The notes: a model not told the origin generated them from the letters alone. A stretch of DNA of 64,000 nucleotides from Streptomyces tuirus (GCA_018195615.1 JAGTPG010000001.1:682001-746000), one strand, 5' to 3'. Counted from the stretch's first letter, positions 27,545 to 36,407 are shown. A program made the numbers and translations.

Positions 27545-28039
27545 ATGAGGCGCCACATCATCACCATCACCGCCGTCGCCCTACTGGCCGCCGGTTGCTC
27601 CAGCGCCAGCGGCGACAAGCCCGAGGTCACGCCGACCGCCGAGGCGTCGGTCGAGGCCGCAGCCGAGTCGTCCGCGCCGGCCGAGGTGAAGCTGTCGGAG
27701 GAGTGGGTGCCGAAGCTGGAGGCCGCGCTCGGCAAGACCGAGGCCAACATCTGCAAGGAGGTCGGCGCGCCCAAGTGCGTCAAGTTCATCACCGAGCTGA
27801 CGTCGGTGGTGTACGCGGTTGGGACAGCGATCGAGGAGGCGGGTGCGGAGCTCGACTACCCGCGGTCGATGAAGGACGTCGAGACGGTCGAGAAGGCGTC
27901 GGAGGCCTACGTGGACGCCGAGTGCAAGGGCAGCACGGAACTGACGCTCGGCGACTCAGTGTGTGCCGGGTACACGGCCACTCTGATGGTGACGCCGGCG
28001 ACGTTGCAGATGAACCTGACGACCGACGAGCTGTCGTGA
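27545..28039 (+). CDS. Secreted lipoprotein
   Basis: 164 residues with a signal peptide and lipobox (LLAAGC, Cys about 19), an Ala/Glu-rich linker, then an alpha-rich domain with four Cys (NICKEVGAPKCVKF, DAECKG, SVCAG), probably forming disulfides. It runs opposite to its neighbours. A moron-type gene for surface change or exclusion is possible. Starts with ATG after GGGGGATAC. Confidence 0.65.
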   Translation: MRRHIITITAVALLAAGCSSASGDKPEVTPTAEASVEAAAESSAPAEVKLSEEWVPKLEAALGKTEANICKEVGAPKCVKFITELTSVVYAVGTAIEEAGAELDYPRSMKDVETVEKASEAYVDAECKGSTELTLGDSVCAGYTATLMVTPATLQMNLTTDELS

Positions 28040-28273
28040 ATCACCCCAACCGGTAGCCGCACCCTGACAGTTACGGTCACACTGCGGCCAGGCGATCCGG
28101 ATCGGTGGTCAGGCGAACAGGGAGGAAGGGTGCGCCGAGGGGCTCGCGCAGCTCGTCGACGCTGGCTTCGTCCCGTCATGCTGCCGACGTTCCTGACGGA
28201 CGGCCGGTGGATGGCACGCGCCGTACCCACACCCACAGCGAAGACCCCGACCGGCGCTCCACCAGGGGTCCTT

Positions 28274-28783
28274 TCACTGATTGCGGGAATGGGCGAGTGC
28301 GGCGGCCCGGTCGAGGTAGAGCAGGGCGGGCCGTGGGCTGGACTGGCGGTCGTTCCAGGAGGGGATGGTGTCGGCGTCGGCGAAATCCCGCTGGATGGCT
28401 TCAAGTAGCACGGCGCAGGCATCGTCTGCCTGGTCGCGGCTGCCGGCTTCGGCTCGGATGGCGCCGATGAGGCAGGCGGCTCCCTGCTCGTCGCGCAGCT
28501 GGCCGGTGCACCAGCCGCTGGTCTTCAGCCGGATGCGGGCCCGGTGCAGGGTGTTGGCGAGCGGCGTGCCGTAGGGGCTGGGCCCCGGGCCGGGTATGAC
28601 GAGGGGCGGGGCGACGACCGCGGGGATGGCGGCGGCAGCCGGGATGTGCGCGGTGTCGACTTCGAAAGCGATGTTGGCGTTGGCGAGGCGTTCGTCCATG
28701 AGTGCGCCCACCAGGGCGAGCCGCGCATCCAGGTCGAGTTCGACCGGGGAGGCGGTCTCGGTCGTGGTGGGCGCGGCGTTCAT
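28274..28783 (-). CDS. DUF6197-like protein
   Basis: 169 residues. The C-terminal half has a pattern W-x-GQLRD and ACLIGAIRAEAGSRDQADD with following helix, as in DUF6197 proteins seen in actinobacterial mobile elements. Last gene of the transfer operon, and it overlaps its neighbour (ATGA). The 230-base gap after it, up to 28039, holds nothing I recognise. Confidence 0.6.
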   Translation of the reverse strand: MNAAPTTTETASPVELDLDARLALVGALMDERLANANIAFEVDTAHIPAAAAIPAVVAPPLVIPGPGPSPYGTPLANTLHRARIRLKTSGWCTGQLRDEQGAACLIGAIRAEAGSRDQADDACAVLLEAIQRDFADADTIPSWNDRQSSPRPALLYLDRAAALAHSRNQ

Positions 28784-29547
28784 GCGGCCTGCTTCTGCGC
28801 TTTGCCGCTGCCCGAGCATTCGGGGCAGACGACGAGGAGCTGCTCGTCGCCGAAGACGGCGTGGAGCTTGCCGCCCCCAGAGCACTTCCAGCACTTCCCT
28901 GCGGCGATGGCCTTTGCGACGGGCGTGCCCTTGTTCTGTTTGATCCACTGCTCGTCGGTCATGCCGGAGTTGGCGACGACCTTGGACACGGCCGGCTGCC
29001 GCTGCTGCTGGTCCTGCTGGATGGCGGCCTCGGTGGTCTGGGCGTACCAGGCGCCGCCGACGGACTTCCCGCCGTGCTTGTTCCGTTCGTGGGTGCGCAG
29101 GGCCTTGGTTGCTTCGCGGGCGTCGCGGTAGCGGGGCTTCTCCTTCTTGCCGCAGGGGCAGGCCCAGCCGACGAGCCCGGTCGACTTGTCGGTGCCGAAT
29201 CGGGAAGCCTTGTAGATCTCCCAGCGCGAGACCTTCTGCTTGGTGGGCTGGGCGGGGCACGGCTTGGAGCCGGTGAAGGCACCATCCTTGCCCTTGGTGA
29301 AGATCTGCCCGTTGCCGCCGCACTTGGGGCAGCCCTGGTGGGTGGCGCGGAGGATGGCGGCGTCCTTGCGGGAGCGGACGGTGTCGCCGTGGGTGTCTAG
29401 GTGGGCGGCGACGTGCAGCATCAGTCTTCCGGCGATCCGGGCGTGGACCGGGCCACCCTTGGGGATCTTGACGCGCTTGGCGGGGTGGACGGGCTTCTTA
29501 CGGCGGGCGGTGGCCCTCGTGCGGGCCGTCGACGACTTCGCGGGCAT
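28780..29547 (-). CDS. Zinc-finger protein of the transfer operon
   Basis: 255 residues from ATG 29547. Basic N-terminus, a DnaJ-like zinc pair (CPKCGGNG with CPAQ; later CWKCSGGGK and CPECSGSGK), and a middle segment WACPCGKKEKPRYRDAREATKALRTHERNKHGG, also Cys/His-rich. It is next to the palindromic region and the FtsK-like gene. Role in DNA binding at the transfer or replication site is inferred. Confidence 0.65.
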   Translation of the reverse strand: MPAKSSTARTRATARRKKPVHPAKRVKIPKGGPVHARIAGRLMLHVAAHLDTHGDTVRSRKDAAILRATHQGCPKCGGNGQIFTKGKDGAFTGSKPCPAQPTKQKVSRWEIYKASRFGTDKSTGLVGWACPCGKKEKPRYRDAREATKALRTHERNKHGGKSVGGAWYAQTTEAAIQQDQQQRQPAVSKVVANSGMTDEQWIKQNKGTPVAKAIAAGKCWKCSGGGKLHAVFGDEQLLVVCPECSGSGKAQKQAA

Positions 29548-29595
29548 GATCGGGACTCCTCGGGCGGACGATCGGTTTGTGATGGTTTGTGAAGT

Positions 29596-29745
29596 GCTCA
29601 ACGGGTGCTCAGGGGTGCTCCGTTGCAGGTCAGAGCTGCTCAAGGTGGTGCTCAACGCCTGCTCACGATCTTGCTGAGCAGTTGCGTGAGCAGGAGGCTG
29701 AGCGGCTCTGACCTGCGGTTGAGCAGCGTTGAGCACCCGTTGAGC
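29596..29745. repeat. 150-bp interrupted palindrome of TGCTCA boxes (putative transfer or replication site)
   Basis: Two arms share one centre (29670.5). Outer 16 bp GCTCAACGGGTGCTCA (29596-29611) is the exact complement of 29730-29745; GCAGGTCAGAGC (29625-29636) matches 29705-29716. Each arm holds about six GCTCA boxes spaced ~10-16 bases, reading TGAGCA on the other arm. It is downstream of the FtsK-like gene, where actinobacterial TraB proteins bind short repeats to move double-stranded DNA. It could also be a replication origin. Confidence 0.8.
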
Positions 29746-29755
29746 AGGGGACTTT

Positions 29756-31768
29756 CTAGGTCAATACGGTCAGAGCTTCGAGCTTGAAGCCGCGGGGGTT
29801 GCTCTCGCCGTTGAGGTAGCCGAGCGTCACCGGCGACCCCGCCCCGGCCTCCTTCAGGAACTTCCGCAGCTCGGCCGCCGTGAGGTCGCTGTAGGTGTCC
29901 GGGTTCAGCTCAGCGAGGGCTTCGGCGAGCGCCTCCGTCTTCATCCGGTCCACGCCTGCTGCGGCCATGACCTCGATCGCGTCGACGACGATCTGCCGGT
30001 CGCCGGGGATGAGCTTCTCCCCCGTGCCGCCGTCCATGAGGTGCAGCAGCCCGGCGGCCTGCAGTGTGTCCCGGTCGAACCAGGGCCGTCCCGCTGCGAT
30101 CCGGTCGGCGACCGCGCGCTGAATGCCGTCGCGGCTGTGCTCGTTCCACCCGTACAGCAGCGGCCGGTCGAGACCCGGGCCCTTGATGTAGGACTGGCCG
30201 GCGTCGTTCTTGATGTCCTTGTTTTGTGCGGGCACGAGCCGGTCGGGGCGGAAGCCCTTGGCGGCGGCGCCCTGGCCGAAGACGATGCGGATGTCGTCCC
30301 ACCGTGAGGCGAGCATGATCCGCAGGGTGAACGAGTCGGCGATCGCGTCGCCCATGGCGTCCGAGGTGGCGTCCTGGCCGGCGGCGATCGGGTAGATGCC
30401 CGACTGCTTGGCCAGGCGCAGCAGCTCGATGAACGACTCCTTGGCCTTGGGGCTGAGGTAGATGAACTCGTCAACGAAGGGGAAGATCGCCGGGTGGCTG
30501 CGGGTCGGGATCCACGTGTCGCCCATGTCGAGCCGGTTGCGGACGATGTTGCGGCCCTTGGCCATCTTCACCAGGTGGTCGAGCCACTCCTCGCACGCTC
30601 GGTTGCCGCGGATCGGCGGGACGGCCATGGCGCCTTCGAACTCGCGCAGGCCGTCCTTGACCGGATCGAGGTCGAGGGCGATGGCGTTGTGGCAGGCGGT
30701 GACGACTTCGGCGAGGTCGCGCAGCACGCCGGTGGACTTGGCGGCGCCGGAGACACCGATGACGAGGATCCGCAGGCCCTCCAGCACCAGATCGAGCGCC
30801 GAGCTGTCCATGCAGCGGCCGAAGTTGTGGGGGTCGCGGATGTCCAGCGAGTTCGGTGCGTGGACGGTGGGCTTGGGCATGTCGTCGAAGGGGTTGCCGG
30901 TGACGAGGCGCAGCACGATGTGCGCGGCCTCGGCCGGGTCGGGGTCGATGAGCGTTCCGCCGGCCTTGATGTTGAAGTGGGCGTCCAGCTGCTCGCAGAC
31001 CGCGTTGACCTTGCCGGGCGTGGAGCCCTTGAGGACGACGTCGATCTCCCAGAACTTGCCGCGGAAGCCGAGCGCCCGGACCGCCCGGGTACCGATGCCC
31101 TCCCAGGCCAGGGCCCGGGACACGCAGTCCTCGACCATGCCCGGGGAGGTGGCCATGGCGAGCGGGAATGGCTCGTCGCTGTTCGGGTCGTCCTGCTCGG
31201 CGATGAACTGGCCAGGACCGATGTCGGGCCGGTTGATGCGGTAGCGGCCGTACAGGGTGACGAGGGTCGCGGCGACCGCCCCGGTGAGAGTGGGTGGGAT
31301 CATCCACGACCAGTCCAGGGCGGTCATGCCGCCGAACTTCACGAGCGACCACCAGCCGGCCAAGTTGAGGCCGGCGGTGATGCCGGACGCCCAGCCGAGG
31401 AACCTCCAGCGCTTCTTGCGGACGACCTCGACGGCGTTCCAGTCGCCCTTCTTCTGCATGCCGCCGATGACCTCTTGGAGGTCGTGGGCGCGCACGTACC
31501 GCCAGCCGAGAACGCCGACTGCGCGGGCGCCGGTGAAGAACCAGCGTGCGGTGAGCCCGCAGGCCCGGCCGGTCGCTGCGGCGGCGACCATAGTGGCGGA
31601 ACCGGTCTTCGACAGGACTGCCGGCCGCGGCTGGTAGGGGACGACGATGCCGGGCGCGATGTCGTCGACGTCCTCCGCGGACAGGTCGTCGGGCACGTGC
31701 AGCTCGCCGGGGATCACCTTGTCGAGGTCCCAATCGGCGGGGAACTCGCGCGGGGTCTCGATACTCAT
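29756..31768 (-). CDS. FtsK/SpoIIIE-type DNA translocase (TraB/TraSA-like)
   Basis: 670 residues. N-terminal ~110 residues soluble and acidic, then two hydrophobic helices (about 135-155 and 165-185), and an ATPase domain with Walker A GVSGAAKST (about 340) and Walker B IFPFVDE (about 430), ending in a winged region (about 600-670). Such proteins move double-stranded plasmid DNA between mycelia in Streptomyces. The gene overlaps the DUF2637 gene by 4 bases. Longer than classical TraSA but in range for transfer ATPases of actinomycete elements. Confidence 0.85.
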   Translation of the reverse strand: MSIETPREFPADWDLDKVIPGELHVPDDLSAEDVDDIAPGIVVPYQPRPAVLSKTGSATMVAAAATGRACGLTARWFFTGARAVGVLGWRYVRAHDLQEVIGGMQKKGDWNAVEVVRKKRWRFLGWASGITAGLNLAGWWSLVKFGGMTALDWSWMIPPTLTGAVAATLVTLYGRYRINRPDIGPGQFIAEQDDPNSDEPFPLAMATSPGMVEDCVSRALAWEGIGTRAVRALGFRGKFWEIDVVLKGSTPGKVNAVCEQLDAHFNIKAGGTLIDPDPAEAAHIVLRLVTGNPFDDMPKPTVHAPNSLDIRDPHNFGRCMDSSALDLVLEGLRILVIGVSGAAKSTGVLRDLAEVVTACHNAIALDLDPVKDGLREFEGAMAVPPIRGNRACEEWLDHLVKMAKGRNIVRNRLDMGDTWIPTRSHPAIFPFVDEFIYLSPKAKESFIELLRLAKQSGIYPIAAGQDATSDAMGDAIADSFTLRIMLASRWDDIRIVFGQGAAAKGFRPDRLVPAQNKDIKNDAGQSYIKGPGLDRPLLYGWNEHSRDGIQRAVADRIAAGRPWFDRDTLQAAGLLHLMDGGTGEKLIPGDRQIVVDAIEVMAAAGVDRMKTEALAEALAELNPDTYSDLTAAELRKFLKEAGAGSPVTLGYLNGESNPRGFKLEALTVLT

Positions 31769-33210
31769 GACGCGTCCTTCTGGCGGGTGATGCCGCGCTC
31801 GGCAAGCACGGTGGCGAGGAGGTCTCGGGCGGTACCCGGGCGGCAGCCGAGGGCGCGGGCAACGGCCCGGTTGGAGGGGTGCTTCCCAAGGTCGCGGTTC
31901 GCGTTGGCGGCTTCCGTAACGAGCTTGCGGACGGTGGTGAGTCGGTCGTCGGTGACGTCTTCACGGACGCGCTTCGAAATCGCGTCCTTCCCTTGCGGGA
32001 AGCGGGTTGTGGCGGTGTCGCCACGGTGCGTCCGGACCCGCTTCGGGGTGGTCATCGGAAGCACCGGCACGGGGTGCTGAAGCCACCCTCCTTGCCCTCC
32101 GGGAACCAGCAGGGCAACCGGAAGGACTGGGGCCTGTACGGGGGTACGTGCACCACCGGACGCGTCTCGTGCGGGGGTGCTCGGCGCGTCCGGTTCGACG
32201 GCGGGAACCGTCACAGCGGAAGCGTTCCGGCCCCACCGGAAGCCGCGCTGCCCGTTCCAAGACTGCGCCTGACGGCGCCGGTACTCGGCCCGGCGGGAAG
32301 CACGGATCTCCCGGATCGACGGCTCCCCCGGCTTGGCCCCGTTCGTCCGCTCCCACACTGTCGCGTAGGCATCGGCCATCGACTTGCCGGTGTTGTCGGC
32401 GACCCGGCGGGCGCGCCGCACCAGGATCGGGTGACGGCGGGACAGCCTCTTCCAGCGGGCGATCTCCTCGGCGGTCTTTCCTGAGATCGCCGCCCTCCTT
32501 GTGCGCAGCACCACCGCGAACAGGGCCAGTCCCGCCAGCGAGGCGACCGCGTAGGCCGACGCCCGGTACACGCCGGCCGCCGAGTTGTCCTCGATCAGGT
32601 GACCGAGGGCGTTCACCGCAGCGGCGACGAGCGCGTTGGCCCATGTGATGCGCAGCAGCCACTTGTAGGGACGCTTCTGCTCGATGGCCTGCCCGGTGAG
32701 TCCGGCGGTGGTCATCGTCATGCCCTCGGTGAGGACGGGGACGCCGGGGGCGGCCCATCCCATTCCGAGGTGGGCGGCGGCCTGCGCCTGACCGGACCAG
32801 CCCATGACGAGGGAGACGGCGACGACGGGCAGACCCCACAGCGGCATGTGGTGCGCCAGCTTCACCTGCATGTTCTGCCAGGCGGTTCGGCGCTCCTTGC
32901 GGCGGCGGGCGCGCGCCTTGTCCTTCTCGACGCGCCGCTGCTGCTTGAGCTCCAGCTTGGCCCGCCGGGCTTCGACCTTGAGCTCCCGCTTGTGTGCACG
33001 GTCGCGGCGTGCGTCTTCCCGGTCCTGCGCCCGGTCCGCGCGGGTTTCGGCACGGTCGGCGCGCTTGTCGAGGCGCTTCTCCTCCCGCCGGGACGGCGCG
33101 GCCGGGAGTGCGGGGGTGTGCTGCGCCTCGTCGGGCTTGGGCCGCCCCTCCCCGAGGTCGGGCGAGGTAACGGGCGTCCCGTTGACCTTCTCGACGGATG
33201 TGGCGGTCAT
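31765..33210 (-). CDS. DUF2637 membrane protein (SpdB-like)
   Basis: 481 residues. Acidic N-terminus, strongly basic coiled coil (about 50-115), then four hydrophobic helices (about 120-245; MPLWGLPVVAVSLVMGWSG, AYAVASLAGLALFAVVL) and a basic C-terminal DNA-binding-like region (about 430-480, RAVARALGCRPGTARDLL). This layout is that of spread proteins in actinobacterial conjugative elements, which help plasmid movement within the mycelium. Followed directly by the translocase. Confidence 0.8.
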   Translation of the reverse strand: MTATSVEKVNGTPVTSPDLGEGRPKPDEAQHTPALPAAPSRREEKRLDKRADRAETRADRAQDREDARRDRAHKRELKVEARRAKLELKQQRRVEKDKARARRRKERRTAWQNMQVKLAHHMPLWGLPVVAVSLVMGWSGQAQAAAHLGMGWAAPGVPVLTEGMTMTTAGLTGQAIEQKRPYKWLLRITWANALVAAAVNALGHLIEDNSAAGVYRASAYAVASLAGLALFAVVLRTRRAAISGKTAEEIARWKRLSRRHPILVRRARRVADNTGKSMADAYATVWERTNGAKPGEPSIREIRASRRAEYRRRQAQSWNGQRGFRWGRNASAVTVPAVEPDAPSTPARDASGGARTPVQAPVLPVALLVPGGQGGWLQHPVPVLPMTTPKRVRTHRGDTATTRFPQGKDAISKRVREDVTDDRLTTVRKLVTEAANANRDLGKHPSNRAVARALGCRPGTARDLLATVLAERGITRQKDAS

Positions 33211-33256
33211 GGCGGTTCAGCGTCCTTTCAGGGCTCGGCGAGAGTGGTGTTGCAGA

Positions 33257-33343
33257 TCAGAGGCAGGCGGCGAGAATGATGATCACCAGGGCCACGAGGG
33301 CGGGGATCGCGAAGCTGAGGATTTCCCAGGTGCTTTCGCGCAT
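33257..33343 (-). CDS. Tiny membrane peptide
   Basis: 28 residues: MRESTWEILSFAIPALVALV and so on, one hydrophobic helix. Similar short peptides occur in Streptomyces transfer operons. ATG 33343, TGA 33257. Confidence 0.5.
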   Translation of the reverse strand: MRESTWEILSFAIPALVALVIIILAACL

Positions 33344-33348
33344 GACGG

Positions 33349-33552
33349 TCAGTCCTCTCGGTTGCGGCGGGTGCGGGTGGACCGGTAGCCGAACGGCCCC
33401 GGAAGGTCCATGGAGGTGGTGGTGCGGCCGGTGCTGGACCAGGTGCGCTTCGGCCCGTTCTTCGGGCCGACCGTCACCGACCAGGAGCGCCGGTTGATGT
33501 TCAACCGGACGCCGGGCAGGATCCGGAAGCTCTTACGGAACGTGAGCGGCAT
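33349..33552 (-). CDS. DUF4236 protein
   Basis: 67 residues. Start MPLTFRKSFRILPGVRLNIN matches DUF4236, a small beta-rich domain of mobile elements; function unknown. Start overlaps the upstream gene by 20 bases, and the site GAAAGG lies ahead. Confidence 0.65.
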   Translation of the reverse strand: MPLTFRKSFRILPGVRLNINRRSWSVTVGPKNGPKRTWSSTGRTTTSMDLPGPFGYRSTRTRRNRED

Positions 33553-33970
33553 GGCGGGGCCTTTCGAGGGTTGAGGCGGTGTGGTGGCGGAGGTAGTCGG
33601 TGATCTCACCGATCAGGTCGTCGCCCCCGCCGTCGGGGGCGCCCGGTTCCGGATCGTCGTCGCCGTCGTCCGGGCCGTGGTCGCAGACTTCGCAGTGCAG
33701 GTCGGCCCAGATCCAGCCGCGCTCCCACAACGTGTGGGCAACCGCCCCGGTGAAGGCGGCGACACTGCTCGGGCCGAGCAGAACCCACGCCACGTAGCCG
33801 GTGATCGTCGTGTACGGGTGGTCGACCACGAGGTCCGCGAGCATGAAACCGGTCAGCGCCACCGTGCTTGCGGGGAAATGCGACCGGTTCAGCAGCACCT
33901 GCCGCGGAAAGCGGGGCAGGTCACGCCACAGGGCGAGCCAGTCGGCGATCGGTCGGGGCAGGTGATTCAT
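33533..33970 (-). CDS. Membrane protein of the transfer operon
   Basis: 145 residues from ATG 33970 with two hydrophobic segments (FPASTVALTGFMLADLVV and GYVAWVLLGPSSVAAFTGA) and an acidic C-terminus with a CxxC motif (LHCEVCDHG). Resembles small membrane Spd proteins in position and layout. Confidence 0.6.
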   Translation of the reverse strand: MNHLPRPIADWLALWRDLPRFPRQVLLNRSHFPASTVALTGFMLADLVVDHPYTTITGYVAWVLLGPSSVAAFTGAVAHTLWERGWIWADLHCEVCDHGPDDGDDDPEPGAPDGGGDDLIGEITDYLRHHTASTLERPRHAAHVP

Positions 33971-34275
33971 CGGACACCTCCAGCAGCGGCACCAGTGCGC
34001 GCCTTGTGGAACTCGCGAACGAACTCGTCGGTCAGACCCGCCCCGACAGCGGCACCCACGGGCCCGATCCCGGTGATCGAGGCGGCCCACAGCTCCAGCC
34101 AGGCAGCCCGGGTCGCGGTGTAGTTGATGACGGGCCGGGCGCAGCGCACGACGAGCACGAGCACGCCGAGCCCGGCCATCACGGTCAGGGCGAGGGACTT
34201 CAGCGCCCACCGGCCCACCCAGCGGGCGGCCCGATGGAGCCGGCCAGGCTTCGCGGTGATCAGATATGGGCGCAT
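33967..34275 (-). CDS. Membrane protein of the transfer operon
   Basis: 102 residues from ATG 34275 with basic head, hydrophobic helix (LKSLALTVMAGLGVLVLVV), then a second amphipathic stretch (AAWLELWAASITGIGPVGAA). Overlaps the next gene by 4 bases. Spread-type role inferred from context. Confidence 0.6.
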   Translation of the reverse strand: MRPYLITAKPGRLHRAARWVGRWALKSLALTVMAGLGVLVLVVRCARPVINYTATRAAWLELWAASITGIGPVGAAVGAGLTDEFVREFHKARTGAAAGGVR

Positions 34276-34297
34276 GACGGCCTCTCGGTTGGGATGG

Positions 34298-34506
34298 TCA
34301 GCGGGTCTTGCGCTTGGTGCCGCCGTGCCAGAACGACACCTTCGCGGCGGCCTCGTTGGCGGCGGCGTTGAGCCGCTGGTACTCGGGGTCTCGTCCCGGA
34401 TTCCGGCGCGGCGCTCGCGGTCGGAGTTCTCGTTCAGTCGGCGGTCGGCGGCCTTCATCTCGGCGATCGCGGCCTTCTCCTCGACGGTCTTCTTGAACAG
34501 GCCCAT
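34298..34506 (-). CDS. Small helical protein (frame break)
   Basis: About 69 residues: MGLFKKTVEEKAAIAEMKAA, ending KVSFWHGGTKRKTR in the -1 frame. The break is the G4 run at 34385-34388. Length (209) is one short of a codon multiple. Function unknown; typical of the many small proteins of these operons. Confidence 0.55.
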
Positions 34507-34591
34507 GCCGGGCTCCTCTCGGATGGTTGGCGGAACGCTGAGTCGGTCGCCTCGACCGGGCCCGTGCGAGACGGGCCCGGCGGGCAGCCGG

Positions 34592-34789
34592 TCAGCTGCT
34601 GGTTTCGCGGGCCTTCTGCAGCTGGTTGACGATCAACTGGTTGGCTGTGCTGCTGATCTCGGCTTGGTCGGTGAGGTGGGCGGTGGCGGCAGTGATCTGC
34701 GCGTTCACCATGACGGCGGCGGCCTGGTATGCCTGAGCCGCACCGTGGGCGACCTCGGCGTCGTAGCTGCTCTCGTGGTAGCGGCCCAT
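34592..34789 (-). CDS. Small helical protein
   Basis: 65 residues, Ala/Gln-rich helical (MGRYHESSYDAEVAHGAAQA, NQLIVNQLQKARETSS). No known domain. A GC hairpin (34556-34581) lies after it. Confidence 0.55.
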   Translation of the reverse strand: MGRYHESSYDAEVAHGAAQAYQAAAVMVNAQITAATAHLTDQAEISSTANQLIVNQLQKARETSS

Positions 34790-34805
34790 GACGGGCTCCT
34801 CTCGG

Positions 34806-35003
34806 TCAGCGGCCGTGGACGCTCTTGCCCGACTCGATGTAGGCCAGGGCCCGGCGCATCTCCTCGGGGGTGAACTCGTCGTGCAGCATCCGGTCGGCCG
34901 TGGCGTTGACCTTGCCGGTGCCCATGGCGACGATGCCGATGGCCGTCGCCCGCTGGGCGAGCTGCTTGTCCGTCCGGCCGGGGTTCTTGCTCTTGCGGCG
35001 CAT
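34806..35003 (-). CDS. Small basic protein of the transfer operon
   Basis: 65 residues from ATG 35003: basic MRRKSKNPGRTDKQLAQRAT, then helices with EFTPEEMRRALAYIESGKSV. Unknown; found among Spd-like genes. Confidence 0.55.
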   Translation of the reverse strand: MRRKSKNPGRTDKQLAQRATAIGIVAMGTGKVNATADRMLHDEFTPEEMRRALAYIESGKSVHGR

Positions 35004-35052
35004 GCGTTTTCTCCTCAAGTCGGTGACGGGTTCAGGCGGATCGGGCAGCCGA

Positions 35053-35226
35053 TCAGCGGTCCTCGCGGACCTCGATGTGGTCGACGTTGTAGCCATCGAC
35101 GTCGAGCGCGTCCTTCGCGCCGACACGCGCCCAGTCCTCGGAAGCGGCCTCGATGGTGCCCTGGACGTTCTGCTTCTCCTTCGTCCAGCGGTTGGTGGCC
35201 ACGGCGGTGACGCGGAACTTCTTCAC
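35053..35226 (-). CDS. Small protein of the transfer operon
   Basis: 57 residues from GTG 35226: MKKFRVTAVATNRWTKEKQN, beta-rich, ending VDHIEVREDR. No family recognised. A 12-base hairpin pair (about 35324-35360) separates it from the next gene upstream. Confidence 0.5.
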   Translation of the reverse strand: MKKFRVTAVATNRWTKEKQNVQGTIEAASEDWARVGAKDALDVDGYNVDHIEVREDR

Positions 35227-35369
35227 AGGGGTGCCTTTCGTTCGGTGAATGGCGGGTTGGCGGTGCGTGCCCCGGCCTGCTCGCGAGGCGGCGGCCCGGG
35301 ATCGGCCTTGCCGGGGCTGGGTGCCGGGCGGCGGCTGGGGGTGGAACCGCCGCCCGGCGGACTGTGGGG

Positions 35370-35606
35370 TCAGGCGGCGGCCGGGCGGGCGACGTGCAGG
35401 GGAAGGCAGTGCGACCGCCAGTCCTGGTGGACCGGGCAGGTGAGCCGCTCGGAGTCCGGCACCGCGTAGGCGGTCTCCCGGTGCAGGGCGCGGGAGAAGT
35501 CGTCGCCGAACAGGTCGGCCATCGCCTGGTCGACGGTGGTGGTGGCGCGGGCGTGGCGGCCCAGGTCGGTGACGGCAAGGTCGGCGGAGAACAGGAACGG
35601 AGACAT
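35370..35606 (-). CDS. Small protein of the transfer operon
   Basis: 78 residues: MSPFLFSADLAVTDLGRHAR, an acidic helical middle, and a CPVH-type motif (TCPVHQDWRSHCLPLH). A possible metal site; unknown role. Confidence 0.5.
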   Translation of the reverse strand: MSPFLFSADLAVTDLGRHARATTTVDQAMADLFGDDFSRALHRETAYAVPDSERLTCPVHQDWRSHCLPLHVARPAAA

Positions 35607-35645
35607 GGCGGTTCCTCACAGGTCAGGTAGGGCGGAAAGGGATGG

Positions 35646-35846
35646 TCAGGCGGTGTGACGGGCGACGACGGCGGCGATCACGTCCTGCGTGACCTCAGCG
35701 GGCAGCAGGCCGTTGTCGATCGCAGCGAGGGTGGCGAAACCGTTGGCGATCTTCAGGCGGATCTCCTGCTGCGGGACAAGCGCCTTGTCGTTCGCAGCGT
35801 CCGCCTTCTTCAGCACCTCAGCGGCTTCGCTCAGGTATCGGGACAT
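35646..35846 (-). CDS. Small helical protein
   Basis: 66 residues: MSRYLSEAAEVLKKADAAND, then EIRLKIANGFATLAAIDNG. Helical, no domain. Followed by a strong GC hairpin near 35909-35947. Confidence 0.55.
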   Translation of the reverse strand: MSRYLSEAAEVLKKADAANDKALVPQQEIRLKIANGFATLAAIDNGLLPAEVTQDVIAAVVARHTA

Positions 35847-36027
35847 GGCTGATCTCCTCGGTGGTCATGCCGGGATGGGGTGGGTGGTGCGGGGTGGGGC
35901 ACCGCGGCGGCGGGAGCGGGGGGAGCGTTCGACCGCCGCCGCGGTGGATCAGGGGGCGGTCAGCCCTGCGGGTGGGGACGCGGCGGCCTGGTCGGCAGCG
36001 GCTCCTTGGCCCTGCTGTGCTCTGCGC

Positions 36028-36246
36028 TCACCGCTGCTCGCCCCGCTCGGCCTCGATCGAGGCGAGCAGATCGTGCAGGACGTAGTGCAGGCTGACTGCG
36101 GCGCGGATCATCTCGTCGCTGTCGTGGATGTTCGCCCGAGCCTTCTCGTCGAGAACCTTCCGGGCCTGGTCGATGGCCCGTTCCAGTGGCGGGACAATGA
36201 CGTGCGCTTCGGTCTTCGGGTCGTAGAGCGGGTCGTAGGAGGTCAC
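36028..36246 (-). CDS. Small helical protein
   Basis: 72 residues from GTG 36246: MTSYDPLYDPKTEAHVIVPP, then helices with RAAVSLHYVLHDLLAS. Overlaps the upstream gene by 4 bases. Unknown. Confidence 0.55.
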   Translation of the reverse strand: MTSYDPLYDPKTEAHVIVPPLERAIDQARKVLDEKARANIHDSDEMIRAAVSLHYVLHDLLASIEAERGEQR

Positions 36247-36407
36247 GACTCCGCCTCCGGCACGACGAGGAACGCGTCCTCGTCGAGGCTCATCACGACC
36301 GTCGCCGGGGTACCGGCCGCGGTCAGTTCAGCGGCTCGCTGCTCCGCCGGCCACGAACCGCGCGGATTACCGGCCGGAACACGGTCGAGGACCTCGCGGG
36401 CGCTCAC
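36243..36407 (-). CDS. Small protein of the transfer operon
   Basis: 54 residues from GTG 36407: MSAREVLDRVPAGNPRGSWP, ending DEDAFLVVPEAES. Overlaps both neighbours by 4 bases. Members of this size are common between Spd genes in actinomycete elements. No domain. Confidence 0.55.
   Translation of the reverse strand: MSAREVLDRVPAGNPRGSWPAEQRAAELTAAGTPATVVMSLDEDAFLVVPEAES

Noticed and set aside
28105..28408. Plus-strand open frames in the gap after the lipoprotein gene
   Set aside because: Arg/Gly-rich, partly antisense to the DUF6197-like gene, no ribosome binding site.
30494..32080. Long plus-strand open frame of 528 codons across the translocase genes
   Set aside because: Antisense to two conserved genes with clear domain motifs; composition is Val/Gly/Arg-biased and typical of high-G+C reflections.
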